A DNA stretch of 64,000 nucleotides. Origin: Lepiota brunneoincarnata. Lineage: Eukaryota > Basidiomycota > Agaricomycetes > Agaricales > Agaricaceae. The stretch covers positions 1 to 64,000 of the forward strand of contig JAEBUN010000081.1 in the NCBI GenBank assembly GCA_023014365.1, in the 5' to 3' direction. Under the pieces are notes generated by a model. That model was not told the DNA's origin. It made no database searches and worked only from the letters and a program-made list of their open reading frames with translations. Shown here piece after piece: positions 42,524 to 55,346 of this stretch. Position numbers and translations under genes: made by a program. Every line of letters begins with the position of its first letter. The first letter of the stretch is position 1.

Positions 42524-45500
42524 TTCGGCGGTAGCTTAGAGCGAGGTATGATGAGATTGTCATACTCTGCACCTGCCAGCGGAGGAACTCACCAAAGTAT
42601 CGGTCGCGGAACCTTTAATTGTCTGTGTACATCCTTATTCATCTATTTCATTGACATGCTGGACCATTGCTTCAGTTTATGCACTCCATGTGTCGAATAA
42701 ATTGTTAAAATACCTGATAAATACGAATATTTTGGGATAAAGCGGTAATGGGGGAGTTAGGAATGTACTGGGAATCTACCGGGAGGGGCTCTTCTTATCC
42801 GACATTACATTGCCACCCTAAGGGAACTATGGCACCTATGGGAACAGCTGATTGATATGTCCCGCTCCATTCCTGAGGGGCACCGGCTCCAGAACAGTTG
42901 ATTTTGAGGCTCTACAGCTTTTGATTGGTTGACTGCAGAACTAGACGACTCATTGTTCTATTCCCGTCACTCGGGGCCTGTTGAACGCTGTCAACACAAC
43001 AATGGGATACAGCGGGTATTGATGGACGTAAGGGCGATGTTGTTGGGCAATCGGACCAGGGCAGCGCGCTCCTGTCCCCTAGATTCAGCTGTGCGGCGGG
43101 GTCGCTCAGTTTCAACCGTCCTCATCGAAACATACATTTACCCACGACTGCAGGCCGGGTGGGGGGAACCTCGCTCCACACCTTTGCTGAATATGTCACG
43201 AAGGCTTCGAATTCTGTGAAGACATCGTGTGGAAGTGCCAACGTAGGACTATTCCATAATTAGATCCGCACTAGCCCAGCAACTTCATCCTGTTGACCAG
43301 AGCTGTGGCCGCAGCTCCGCAGATGAAAGAGTTTACGACATGATAATACAGAAGATGTATAGCCGCACTACCCAAAGGGAGTGAGTATGGTGAGCGCCCT
43401 TGTCCAAATGAAGCCAAATGAAGCCCTAGGGCGACAGCAAGGGACTTCCAAAGGCGTACACATGGACACCAGAATTGTTACAACAACTCCACGTCTTCAG
43501 AGCTGTGCACTCCGGTTAACCATAATCGGAAACACCAAGAATGTACAAAGATGTAAACAAGAAGCGATGACCGACCAAAGTTCTGATAGATCCATGTGGC
43601 AGTAATATATTTCAGAACCTGGCCTCAGCCAACCCCCAGCGGGTAATTAGGTTTCCACGGGAGCGCTCCTAGGATGAAATCGCTCCCGCTTTCTTCGAGT
43701 CCTCAGAGGGATGACGCTTCATGGGGCCATTCGAGTGGGTTTCGTCCCATGCACGTACTGTATGGTACGTGCAAGAAGTCCGATTATCTTCCGCATTACG
43801 AACAAAGCACAGTCGCCCCTGGTCCTGTAGCACTTATATACAAGCAGCCTCCCGTTTTGGGATATGTCTCTCAGGTTTTTGGGTGTACATGCTCTTTTCC
43901 TCTCTGCATATGAAACCATACTAGCTGATGTGAACGATGTGCTCGTGGAACCAAGGCTTTGGACGAGCGTTACAGTGGTAACGAGCCTTCTGGGTTGCGG
44001 GTCAGGGCGCCCACCGGTGTTTCTGGGCAGCAAAGTTGAGGCGGTTATCGATTGCTGATAGAATGAGCACGTGCTGATCGATGGGTTGATCCCTGATTCC
44101 ATGCTTTTTCGACATCAAGGTATCAAATGTGCCTTTGGCATGCATCTTGCTATGAGCTCACCGCAATAGCATTACTCGGCATAAGATGTATTTGGGCGCT
44201 ATTTTGATTGCATGTGGGATCTATACAATCCACATATCGAGGAGGAGCCCGCCACAATACACGGCCTGCCACCAGCTCTCCTCGTCCGTATCTCCTTCCC
44301 AGCGCCACAATGTTTCAACACTTCTACATAACTCTCACTCAAGGAACGGAATTACTGCTTTCCACCTGCCGTTCTTGTCGATATTGACACACTGTGCCTT
44401 TTTCCGTCCATTGATTATGGGCAAGGCTGATCAACCTTATCAAGTGCCAGAGAATGACCTGCTCAACTTAATATAGTAGTTCAAGCCCGGTTTAATCGAG
44501 ATTTCCTTCAAGCGAGAATGGGAGGGTATACTTACTGATCTATGGGTCTTACAACTGCGGGACAGGCGAACAAGACTCTCCCTGGCCCCTCATGGAGCTT
44601 GGCCGGATCTCGTATCCCAAGATTCGTCCATTCAACCTCACTGACAACCATTTCATGCACCCCCAAAGGCCAGCACCGAGCATGACATTGTTAACTTATA
44701 GGTTTAATCTGATGGTGTTACTAAGATGTTTGTTAGGTAACGAGGCTTCTAATTCTGCGTTCCCCTCTCCATGTCAAGCAATTTTCTAAGCTTCAACCAC
44801 CTTGGAGTCCAACAAATGCGGTACCTAATCGCCCCTATAGCCCGTACCTGGCTTGTCTTTCTACCTAACCACCAACATTTTGCATCTTTGGAGGCTATTT
44901 CAATCACCATGCGTGCAGGAGTTCTCAACCGTTCTCAGCTGTCGATGTTAGCTACCCTGGGAGCTTACACTTATCCGAAGGTGCATCGGCGTGTACATTC
45001 ATCGAACCTCGTACTGAACTGCCCCCAAACCGCATTATCTCACTGTCATTGTACTCCGTGTTCTCGAGGCTATTGCCCATGCATTTGTGTTACAGGGTTG
45101 TGTGTCTCCTTGGACGGAACCAGTATCTTGTTTAGTAGGCGCATCGAGAACGAATTGGAGGAATATACCGTCCACGCTCCTTACTTCCACTCTGAATCCT
45201 CACGGAAGGATCATTTCAACTGATTTGGCACGCTATATGTCCCAAAACATACCCGCTCAGTGCGACAAGGCTCCAAATTTCCATCTATGCCACGGATGGC
45301 GGTTGTCTGCCTCAGGATATCACGCTTCTTTCAAGAGTGGGTCGAAAACTTCACAATGGTCAAGCACGTCACCATAGATGTGTCTGCGACCCGTGCAATC
45401 CTTGACCTTGCCAGGAACTACGATGACATTGACAGTGATGGGGGGCGTCTTATAATGAGGCTCTGATTTTGCTACCGCTCGAAGGCGTTGAAGTCACGGA

Positions 45501-46993
45501 GACTGAGAGTGGGAGATGGGACTATCTGGACTCAATCACTTGTGCTTAGAGCGCACCGCAGTGTCCGGCGATAGTGAGTATATCATCCACCAGAACATAT
45601 ATACCGCGCTTCTGGGTTCGTGATGTCAGTCAAATTCGTGAGGCTTATACGTTGTCTTGGCATTACTGTATGATCCCCTTGCACAGGAATAAACCAATGC
45701 CGAGTCATGATACCGATAGGCTACGGAAACGTGAAAGACGAGACCCGAAGCTTTGTGTCAAATCAAAGGAAACAGAGAATACCGGGGGACTGGCTGACCC
45801 AGCGTCGCATAGGTGGGAACACCATAACTATGACGGCTGAGCTTGAAGATGGTGCTTATTCCTTGGTCCCGGACTCTGTGGGCTATCTTCAAGTCAGCAA
45901 TAAGACCCGAAAGGATATCGATGACAGGAAAGAACGTAGTTGGGAATGTACGTGGCGGGGACAATTTTCAGCCCATCTCAGCTGGTAAGGTATCGGTGGC
46001 GATGTAGCACGGGTTTGGAGGTCGATTAATCGGGCTGGGGCGCTAAAGAGGTATACTGAATGCAACGTGTATACAAATATATATCAGTGGGGATAATCTT
46101 ATCGTGGTACAGTCAAGAGTAAACTTTGTAATTAATCCACTTCCAGATAAGGTTGGTCAATTGGGGGAAGTCTGGTTGCGATTCTTGCAAATGAGTGGGT
46201 CAAGGTAGATATCAGGTACGACGTTCATGAGAACGAGGACAAGGAGATGTTCTCCCAGCGTAATCTCTGGGTGCGGTACCTGTGAATGCGAGGAAGGCAA
46301 CGATTTCTCGCGGATTAAGGTTTCTCATATAAGAAGACCTTTTGCCCCAGGCTCTTGCGAATCAACTGGCACATGGGTTAGCCGTGCGCGTGGAGGCTAT
46401 AACGACGTCGAAGAGAACGTCCTGGAAGGGCCGTGGGGAAGTGGCTAACAACCAATCAAGCCGAGACCTTGCGTGAAATACATTACGAGATCACCTGCCC
46501 ATTGGTTGATCTCACCGAGTTTGTAGCTATTTGGCACTCATGACTCCTGTATAATTTCTTTTCGGAATGGCCGCAAAGTTATTGGAGGTCATATGTATAC
46601 ACAACCAGAGTTCGCGCCCCCGACTTTGAATGAGTAGACATCCCAAGGTTTCGCTTACGACGCTCAATAGCCCCATTCTCGCTCTCAAGTAAGCCACACG
46701 CTTGCCACATAACTTGCTTCGTGTTGTCCCTGGGCCTAAAGCAGGGGTCACTGACTGGCGGCTGATAATCCATTTCCACTTTCGCGGTCTCTTTGTCGTG
46801 GTTTATTTTTACGTAGACCCCGACCCACTCCGCCTAGCTTCGTTATTGCGGCTTCTTCAGACGTGAGTCCCCAGGGTCATGTGTCCCAGGTATTCGCCCG
46901 GGATACTTAAAGATTGACCACTAGACCCTAACTCGTATCACTCAACACCCCTCACCCTTCTCTCACCGACAAGCCCCCTTGCCGTTCTTTAGC
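42524..46993. other. Gene-poor stretch
   Basis: Plus-strand pieces between 44390 and 45540 ('VKHVTIDVSATRAILDLARN', 'LILLPLEGVEVTETESGRW') look coding in short bits but shift frame repeatedly. This could be a decayed leucine-rich or F-box gene. The rest has only short frames. No RNA gene is seen. Confidence 0.3.
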
Positions 46994-49137
46994 ATGGGAT
47001 ACCCTCCTTTCGAACCCAAGGCAGTTGCTTCCTCCTGGCTTTCCCGCTTCTCCGATGCCCTCGAGGCCAAAGATGTCCAAGCAGTCTCGGACTGTTTCCT
47101 TCAGGACGGTTGGCTTCGTGAAAGCCAAATTTTCTGCTGGGATAACCGCACCTTTCGAGGTCGCGAACAAGTCCATCTGTACCTCTCGGAACGACTACCC
47201 AAGCGGACATTTTCCAACTTCAAAATCGAGACTCGCCAATATCTTACACCCGAACGGGGTCCGGTAGGACCTCATCAAGAAGGTGTCTTGTCCGGATTCG
47301 TTTTCGAGACAGAAGTGCAATGGGGCCAGGGTTTCGTTCAGCTTGCCCAAGATGGGGATAATGTTTGGAGGGCCCTTGTGGTCTACATTGTCGCAGCCGA
47401 TATCAAGGGTCACGAGGAAGCCGGTCGCGAACTAGGGATTTATGGAGGTCACACCGTCTCATGGGGGACAGTCTTCAGTAGCCGACGAAAAATTGCCGAG
47501 GAGACCCCCCAGGCTCTTATCAGTCAGTCTAACTTGAGCTCTTAGATAACGATGCGGTGCTAACATCCATACTAGTTGGCGCGAGTCAGACAGGTGTGAT
47601 GGTCGCTGCTCGCTTTAAGCAGATGAACATCCCTACCCTTGTAATCGATGCCCAGGCCCGCCTCGGTGATACCTGGAGAAAGCGGTATGATTCGCTAACC
47701 CTGCACACTCCTCGGATGCACGATCACTGTATGTAAGCATCCCGGCAACCGCGGAAAACTTAGGGGCTGACTTTTAAGTTGCTAGTCCTCTATCAGCGCT
47801 ATCCCCAGAACTGGCCATTCCATACGCCCAAGGACAAACTTGCCGACTGGATAGAGCAGTACGTGGCCTCCCAAGACTTAACCGTGTGGACCAGCACCAA
47901 GCCCGTCGAAGATTCCTACCCGACGTATGATGACGTCACGAAGCGCTGGACGATAACCGTTGACCACGCGGGTCAACGTGTCACCCTTAATCCAGCACAC
48001 ATTGTTCTCTGTATGGGTACCGTTGGCCCTCGTATAATGCCTCAAGTGAAGAACCAGAGCGCTTTCAAAGGTACCGTCATCCACGGAGGCGACTACAAAT
48101 CCCCAATTCCTTTTACCAACAAGCGAGTGGTCATCGTTGGCGCCGGCAATACGGCCGGTGATATCTGTTTGGATTTATCAGTTTGCGCCGATACTATCAC
48201 TATGGTCCAGCGCTCGAAGTCAACTTTGGTCCCAGTTGAGGTTGTGAGGGAGGTCCTTACTCGTTTCTGGCCAGACGATGGATCTATCCCGACGGACATT
48301 GCCGACTTCAAGTTTTCGACCACGCCTCTCCCCCTTATGAGAATACAAAGTAGAATTATGAAGGCTGGGGGAGGGGGCGCTGCAGGGAAATATGCCGAGC
48401 TCTATAGGTGTCTCGAAGAGAAAGGCATGATCGTAGATGATGGCGAGGATGGAGAGGGTATTGCTTTCCAAGTTCTGGAGAAGTTCGGAGGTAAGCTTCT
48501 CTCGACTCTCCTACAAATCACTTTATGCTCACCAATCCTTTCCTGCAGGTTACAGTAAGTTATAGCCACCCGGATCTGAGAGTCCAACTAACTCGCCGAA
48601 AATGTAGTGCTTGATGTTGGGTGCTCAAAACTGGTGCTTTCCGGAAGAGTCAAAGTCAAACACGGTGTCGAGGTGGCCTCTCTGAAGGAAGAATCTGTGG
48701 TGCTCACAGACGGATCGGAGGTCCCCGCTGATGTTATCATATTCGCGTACGTCGTTTTCCATGGATATTCCGACAGTCATAATGAGCCTTTTCTGCAGAA
48801 CGGGATACGAATCGATATACGGCAATATTCTCAAAATATTTGGAGAAGAGACTGTTGACCGTGCTGGGCGTCTCTGGGGTATGGACGAGGAAGGAGAGCT
48901 ACGCAATGTATATCGACCGACTGGTCACCCTGCAGTGAGTTTCATCACATCATCCGCAGGTTGACACTGTCTGATGTTATATATAAAGTTGTGGTATTGT
49001 GCTGGGGGGTATCAGGTCGTTCGGTACGGGTCCAAACAGCTGGTACGTGCAATATTGTCTCTACCTACTCAGTAGCCTAATGATCTTGCTAGGCAATGCA
49101 AATCAAGGCTACAGACCTGGGCTTACGGGATCTCTAG
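46994..49137 (+). CDS. Flavin-containing monooxygenase with N-terminal NTF2-like domain
   Basis: An NADPH- and FAD-dependent oxygenase of the FMO/Baeyer-Villiger group. Exons 46994-47522, 47576-47728, 47786-48490, 48549-48554, 48608-48746, 48799-48934, 48989-49042 and 49093-49137 join in frame to 588 residues. Residues 1-180 form an NTF2/SnoaL-like fold ('LSRFSDALEAKDVQAVSDCF'). The FAD site 'GASQTG' follows the first intron, then 'YPQNWPFHTPKDKLADW', the FMO fingerprint 'FKGTVIHGGDY' (FxGxxxHxxxY), NADPH site 'VIVGAGNTAGDICLDL', the 'ATGY' motif and C-terminal 'SKQLAMQIKA'. The fourth exon is only 6 nt. A P450 in the same direction starts 291 bp downstream, suggesting a shared oxidative pathway (inference). 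Confidence 0.88.
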
Positions 49138-49428
49138 AGACACTTTAGAGATGAATGTTATCTGTATATTATCGACCCTGTATTGCTGCGCTGTCCCTGT
49201 AATACTAAAGTCCCTATCAATCAATCACTCAAGGACGTTTCCATGGGAAACGGATGTGGGGCCTTCAGGCATCAAGCTTCAAGCATCACCTCCACGCCTG
49301 CGAGAACGCCTCATCTGCCTGATCCTGATTCTTGAACATGTGACAACCGTTCCTGACGCGCAAATTTCCAGCTATTCAAATATACAGGCTTCGGGGCGCC
49401 CCGTCCCAAGACCTCTCCCTTAAACACT

Positions 49429-51295
49429 ATGCTCTCTTTTTCCTTCGGGGATTTGTTCGTGCCATTACTCGGCGCGGCGGCAGCTGGCGTTGTTGCCTTA
49501 ATTTGGTATAGACTCTACTTTCACCCTCTCTCACGATTCCCAGGGCCTGTGCTAGCCGCAGTTACCGACTATTATGTGGCATACTACGACTTATGGATGC
49601 AAGGGGGGCAGGTTAAGAAACTTGAGGCTTTGCACCGCACCTATGGTACGCCTGGTTATCGATGAACCTGACTTCAAACGCGTTAACACGGTTCAGGTCC
49701 GGTCGTTAGAATCAGACCTAATCAGGTGATAGCATACTGTGGGATTGGATTCTACTAGCTGTACTAACGCTGGCTGTCGTCAGTTACACTTCAATGACCC
49801 TCAAGCCTTCAACGACATCTATGGCTCTGGTACCAAGTTGACGAAATTTGCTCCGTTTTACGATTGCTTCAACGAGCCCGAGTCGTCCTTCGGCTATACA
49901 GATCCGAAACTAGCAAAGAAGAGAAGAGAAATCCTCCACCCCTTATTCTCGCGTCGCGCGGTGTTGAAGCTCGAAAGCGCTATCCAACATTCCGTATGTC
50001 ATTCCGTGCTGTTTGTATTTTGTATAGCACAATCCTAATGCCCTTTACATTTAGATCGACCGGCTCATCACCTCCCTCCTCGCACATGCTGGCCCTAACC
50101 CGCGTCCCGCAGACCTTCATCTTGGCCTCAGGTCCCTGACGATGGAGATCATCACTTCCTATTGCCACGCCAACCCATTCAAAGCTCTAGATGCACCCGA
50201 CTTCAAACACCCCGCCCTCGTTGCTCTTGATTCAACTGGTGGTGTCTTCTTTCTGATGCAACATTTCCCTTTTATGCGCCATCTTGTGTTCGGACTGCCA
50301 GAATCCCTTAAGAGCTCAGAAATGGTCGCAGTCGAAGAAATATTCAAGAGAATCGGGAATCAAATTGATGGTTTGTTGGCTGATCCGTCATCCTTGGATC
50401 AGGTGGAGCACGAAACAGTCTATCACCACTTGCTAAGTAAAGAAGCCGGTCGTCAACCTCCAAGTAGGCGTTCGCTGTTGGACGAAGCGGCAGTATTGGT
50501 TGCCGCTGGGAGTGATACTCCTGCGAACACGTGCATCCTTGGAACGTTCCATGCATTGAACAACCCAAAGATCCGCGAACGGTTGGTGAAGGAGATTAGG
50601 GAAGTTTGGCCGGATAAAGATGTACACGTTGGAATTCAAACTCTGGAGAAACTCCCGTACCTGGTCAGTCTCTTTGGGTCTTCTTGCTAGCGTTTTTGCT
50701 GATGGGTCGCTGGTAGACCGCAGTCATTAAAGAGTCTCTGAGGCACTCTCATGGGATAGTCAGCCCTCTTCCTAGGGTCGTACATGAAGACACGTTAATC
50801 GCCGGACACTTGGTCCCTGCCGGTGTAAGTAGGGTCATTGTGCGTTGCTTCCAGCATTCATTCTGTTTCAGTCTGTAGTTGCTATGGGGCCTACCTTCGT
50901 CCACCTCAACCCGGATATCTTCTCTGAGCCCCGAACGTTTAATCCCGACCGATGGCTCAGTGACAAGTCGAAGGAGTTGGAGAACTATCTCGTTGCTTTC
51001 TCAAAAGGCCCACGGATCTGCCTGGGTATCAAGTGCGTCAAGAGAGTCTCTCACATCTCCAAGTTGTTATTCACAATGTCGGGTCAGTTTGGCCTGGTCT
51101 GAGCTTTACCTTATGTTCGGCAACCTATTCCGAAAACTCGATATGGAAATTTATCAGACCAAGTACGTCCGTGCCTGCCTGTTTCTCGAGCTCCGCTGAT
51201 CACGATCCAGCGTGCAAGACTTTGACTTCATGGCATATCTGACACCAAAATATGATGGTCACTTCCATGTTCTCGTGAAAAGCGCGCAGGACTAA
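49429..51295 (+). CDS. Cytochrome P450 (benzoate 4-monooxygenase/trichodiene oxygenase-like)
   Basis: A membrane haem monooxygenase. Eight exons (49429-49645, 49697-49725, 49784-49993, 50055-50663, 50717-50824, 50872-51032, 51088-51162, 51211-51295) total 1494 nt, 497 residues, with no break. It has an N-terminal anchor with Ala/Val-rich helix, hinge '[13 protein letters not shown]', I-helix '[11 protein letters not shown]', ExxR 'ESLR', 'FNPDRW' and haem loop '[10 protein letters not shown]'. It is from a different P450 branch than the gene at 13780. It follows the flavin monooxygenase closely in the same direction. The substrate is unknown. Confidence 0.88.
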
Positions 51296-54200
51296 GTAGC
51301 TGATGACTTACCCTGTAAGAATCCGCCGCCACCGGTACGAGTGTCTATGTCGTGTGTCTAGACTTAATGCAGTAGCTTGGGGATGGCATAGCTTCACAGA
51401 ACCCGCCAAGTGTTCGTCCAAGATAAGGTGCTATAGGCAAGCGGGTTCATCACGTGATCTAAGCGTGACAATTTGACAGAAAACATAAATTCATAATCCC
51501 TCACATTCTAAGGCATAGTTAAGCCTAATCAGGGTCCGAGGATCGACAGACATTGTTTTTCCAAAGATTCCCTCGGAGCCCGATTGAGAGCAAAACATTT
51601 TACTAGGGAGTAGGTTCCAAATTAGTCATTTCAAAGCTATTCTCCACCAATCTGCAAGCTGCTTGGGCTGCCCGGAAATTTTGTGGACATTGTCTTATTC
51701 TAGGAAAGTATACATCTTGAGTTCCGACCGGTGATAGTGAAGCTTCAGATAAAGACATCGTGTTGACAGAAGATGGTACTTGATCAAGGGATGACGGAGA
51801 TCTCCGCAACAATCATACGGCAGGGTGCTGTGAATGGCCATCCTGCGGAGGGGGGCCAGTCCGTGTCGTTCCCGACGACTACGGTCAGTCACATCATCTT
51901 ACCGTGCTGTATATATGTAGTCCTTCAATTGTAGACCTCTCTTACCCCCCCTCTATCCCTCCCCGCCCACATAACGCTCTGCTTAGCCTTACTTCTTGGT
52001 CGCAATTTGTGATGCCACCATTTCTGAACTCATAGATCGCCTCGGTTTGACCCAAATCCTGAGTTTCCGAAACATGCGCAATCCGGTCTGCATTTCTCAG
52101 GATATACAACACTTTCATTCAATTTATATAGGGAAAAGTGACATGAATTCATAAAAGGAGTCGAAACGTGGTCACTACCTTATGGTATTTTCCCTTTGAA
52201 CCAAGGTCAGGGATTACTCTAGAACGTCACAATGAAGGATGTTGCCAGGATTTATTGCGCTTCTTGGCTCCTTCATACTTCTAGTGCCCACAAGTCTCCC
52301 CACCCCGATTCTTATCAAGCTCCTCCCTGCCCATACCTTTACTTCAAGTTCCATTTCACTTTGAGTTCAGACCCTCGCCCCTCTGGTTAGGCTAGAACAT
52401 AGCCTCCCAGATTCCGTGTTTACACTCCCCATCCAAACGATAATTGCCCTCTGGATATCACGCACTGGTTCCCCACGAGTGGGACAACCGATAGAGTATG
52501 CCCCAATCTGTGAGGATTGCAATCCTTGACACTGGAGGACTTGTCGCCGGTTCGGCGATATCTTCGAAGTGTACTCGCACCCCATAGTACCCGCCTCCCT
52601 GGACATTATTACTGACTGCGCCCCAGAGGTAACCTGGATTTCCTGGCGCGAGGTGGTTGCTGGCTCCACCACTACTCTCTACTGCCTTTCCTGGAAGGCC
52701 AGCCGATTATGTATACTTCGTGGCTCATCACTTAGAGATGGGGAATTCGTTCGCGGCCACCGGTCGACATTACACCCAAGGGCTCTGACCGGGCCGGTTC
52801 GTCTGCCTGAGGTAATGTGATAGGTAGCAACAAGGGCACGGGCGGGGGGTTGGTAATCTACTCTCCTAACGCCCTCCTCGCGATGCCGTTTCCACGCAGG
52901 TGCCCCATCCCACTGTCCACGAGGTGTCTAACTCATATGATGGGGACGATACGTGATTGCTCCCAAAGTGTTGTTGGGGGTATCTCGAGCCGGATTGCTG
53001 GAATGTGCTTCTCAGGGACCTTCATATTCATTCTCACAGACTGGCTCTTACCTGATCACGCGCTCTGTACCCTTTGCTGATGGCGCTTGAGGCCGGATTC
53101 CCTTGATGATACTATCGTCCTGCACCCTGCTTCATTTATCAGCGTTATTTCTTCTTCGCGAGGCCATCCACGCGTACCGGTTTCAGGATAGTCTAATTTG
53201 GCCTTTCGTCGCACTAGTGGAGGTTCAAGGTTGTCTCCTGCAGTCGACCCCCTGAACCACGAGTCTGTGGACGGCCAGTCCAAATGTAGCCGAAATGATC
53301 AGCATACCTCGATCATGCTCTTCGGTTTCAGCCACCTACGCCAAGCCTATTTCGAACATTTCTGTCTGGGGCCTCCAGAAATTTCCTCTGCGGTCCTGGT
53401 GTGTGGGATAAGGAACAGCCGCGCACTGTGCCTGCACACGCTGTGCAATGAGGGGGGAGTACATATAGCGTTAACGTTAATGCTGTGGCGTACCTCAGGG
53501 TTGGAAAATAAATATGTATATGGCTTCCCGCCCAGGCTGGAACGCCTCGGGAAGTGAAGTAATTCAGGAAGTTCCGAGTTCGGGAGAGAAGCGAATGGTG
53601 GTTCCCTTCCCCTGGGACAGGTGAAGGAGCGGCCGACGGGAGTCGTTAGCGCGAACGATAGGGACAGTAATCGTAATGACAAAGATGGGAACTCTTTTAG
53701 TTCAACATAAGCTCAAATGGACGTAGATTGCGATAAGCAACTAATCTGGCCAGCATAGCGTATGACAGCAAGGCCGAGATACACCAAAGAGATGGTCAGG
53801 GTTTTGTCCCTCGGGTTCGTGACCGTTCCCAGTACCTGAAAATAATTGTTATTTCTGCTTTTCTTGATCCTTTACATAGAACCATGCTGCGATCCGAAGC
53901 ATTCGCAGAGTGTGCGTATGTATACCTGCAGCATCCAAAGAGTCCGAAGAGCCCCACGTACCACTTGGTCCTGGTGCCGAAAAGACACCCCAAACTCCGC
54001 GAGTATCCTCCTCATTTGCTCAAAGTTCAGCCCCGCATGTAGTGTGTACGAGACGTTGATGCAAACAGCTGCGTAGGTGCGACAATAGGCCTCCCTCCGA
54101 TCGCGGTATTACGATAGATCTTCCCCCTGAACTGTCCTCGGAACACAATTCCGTGGCCGTGGGGCACTCCCGTTCCTCGATAGGTCTAACCACATTTTCT

Positions 54201-55022
54201 CGCATTTTCTGTGATGATGTTCCCGCCAATTTTGTTAACTCCCCCAGTCTTTTGATCGGGTGGCGAACCCGGTTATCCGAAGCTCAAACATGCGCCGTAA
54301 AATAGGACCACTTGAAGGCAAGAACCTTACAAACACCCATTTTCTAGAACTTGAATACTCACGCGTGTTCTTAATTCATCAGGATAACAGAGCGCGATAA
54401 GAGTACCGGATCTTCAGCGACATTGGCTGTAGCCGCCGGGGCCGGGAGCCAGGGTTAACCCAAGCGATAACACTTACATCGCCGGGAAAGGAAGTGTTGT
54501 CTCTTCAAAATCAGAGCGCCCATTTGGAGTGTGACGTCGGGTTCTTCGTACCGTTAATCTGTGGAAACAAGCGCCGATTGCCTGCGGCCTCAAGAGATGA
54601 TCCCTCCACAGCGACCGCTCACTTACTTGGATCTTTGATCATGCCACAAGCCCACCACCAGGAATGCCTTGCGGCTAAAACATGTTTTTCTTTCCGTTTC
54701 TTCCGATCCCATGCGAACTGACGAGGGTGTTACATAATGGAGGTAGAGTAATTTAAATACCTGCGCCCACTGTCTGGTCCCCCCTTTGCACAACAGCTTT
54801 CATCCGTTAGCTCACGCTATTCATCATCCTTGGTCCTAAGGTTGGGTTCTCGCCGTCTCGCGTTTTACAAATCTCAATCCTTTTCTCAGTACATTCTCCG
54901 AACAAGTCCAAACTGCGAAACAGAAAAATCAAGAACATGAACCATCATTTCGGACAGGAACGCGCTGGGGGTAAGAAGCCCTTCCAAACTGTACGATCTA
55001 AGCTCATTCATACTTTCCCCTC
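51296..55022. other. Gene-poor stretch
   Basis: 3.7 kb with only short, unrelated frames (for example 52569-52820, 53198-53557). I see no domain, RNA gene or repeat that I can support. Confidence 0.4.
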
Positions 55023-55346
55023 ATGGCTTCAAACTTCGCAGAAAGACCCATTGACCAAGTTTCTCAGCAGCAGAAGAAATTGTGCACTGCTGTTGCCTCA
55101 TCGCACAATTCGGCCACCTCTGGTAGCCGTGAGCCCCTCCAATTTGCGAGGATAGATGAGACCCTCCACCTCAGCCAGTCTACCAGCCCTCCAGCCGCAG
55201 GAGGATGTCCACCGGCTCCACGACTTGCCACCACAGCCCTTCCAACGTTTACTCCCGCCCCCCGTGGTAATGGTATAACGGTCAGGGTTAGGTCTGGCGA
55301 AGGAGATACCTTGCCCGAGGACCTGCTGATTCGTTCTGAGGAATAA
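55023..55346 (+). CDS. Small protein S1, 107 residues, paralogue of S2
   Basis: ATG at 55023, single exon. No signal peptide or membrane segment. The N-terminal half is polar ('MASNFAERPIDQVSQQQKK'). The C-terminal half has 'PPAPRLATTALP', then 'TPAPRGNGITVRVRSGEGDT' and 'LPEDLLIRSEE' at the very end. The gene at 59925 shares this layout and most of the last 20 residues, so the frame is probably real despite its size. I do not recognise the family. The Pro/Ala/Thr-rich middle is likely unstructured and the end may be a docking motif (inference). Confidence 0.55.
   Translation: MASNFAERPIDQVSQQQKKLCTAVASSHNSATSGSREPLQFARIDETLHLSQSTSPPAAGGCPPAPRLATTALPTFTPAPRGNGITVRVRSGEGDTLPEDLLIRSEE

Noticed and set aside
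44390..45540. Possible F-box or leucine-rich gene
   Set aside because: Short coding-like bits are in different frames with stops, and no F-box motif could be seen, so no gene is called.
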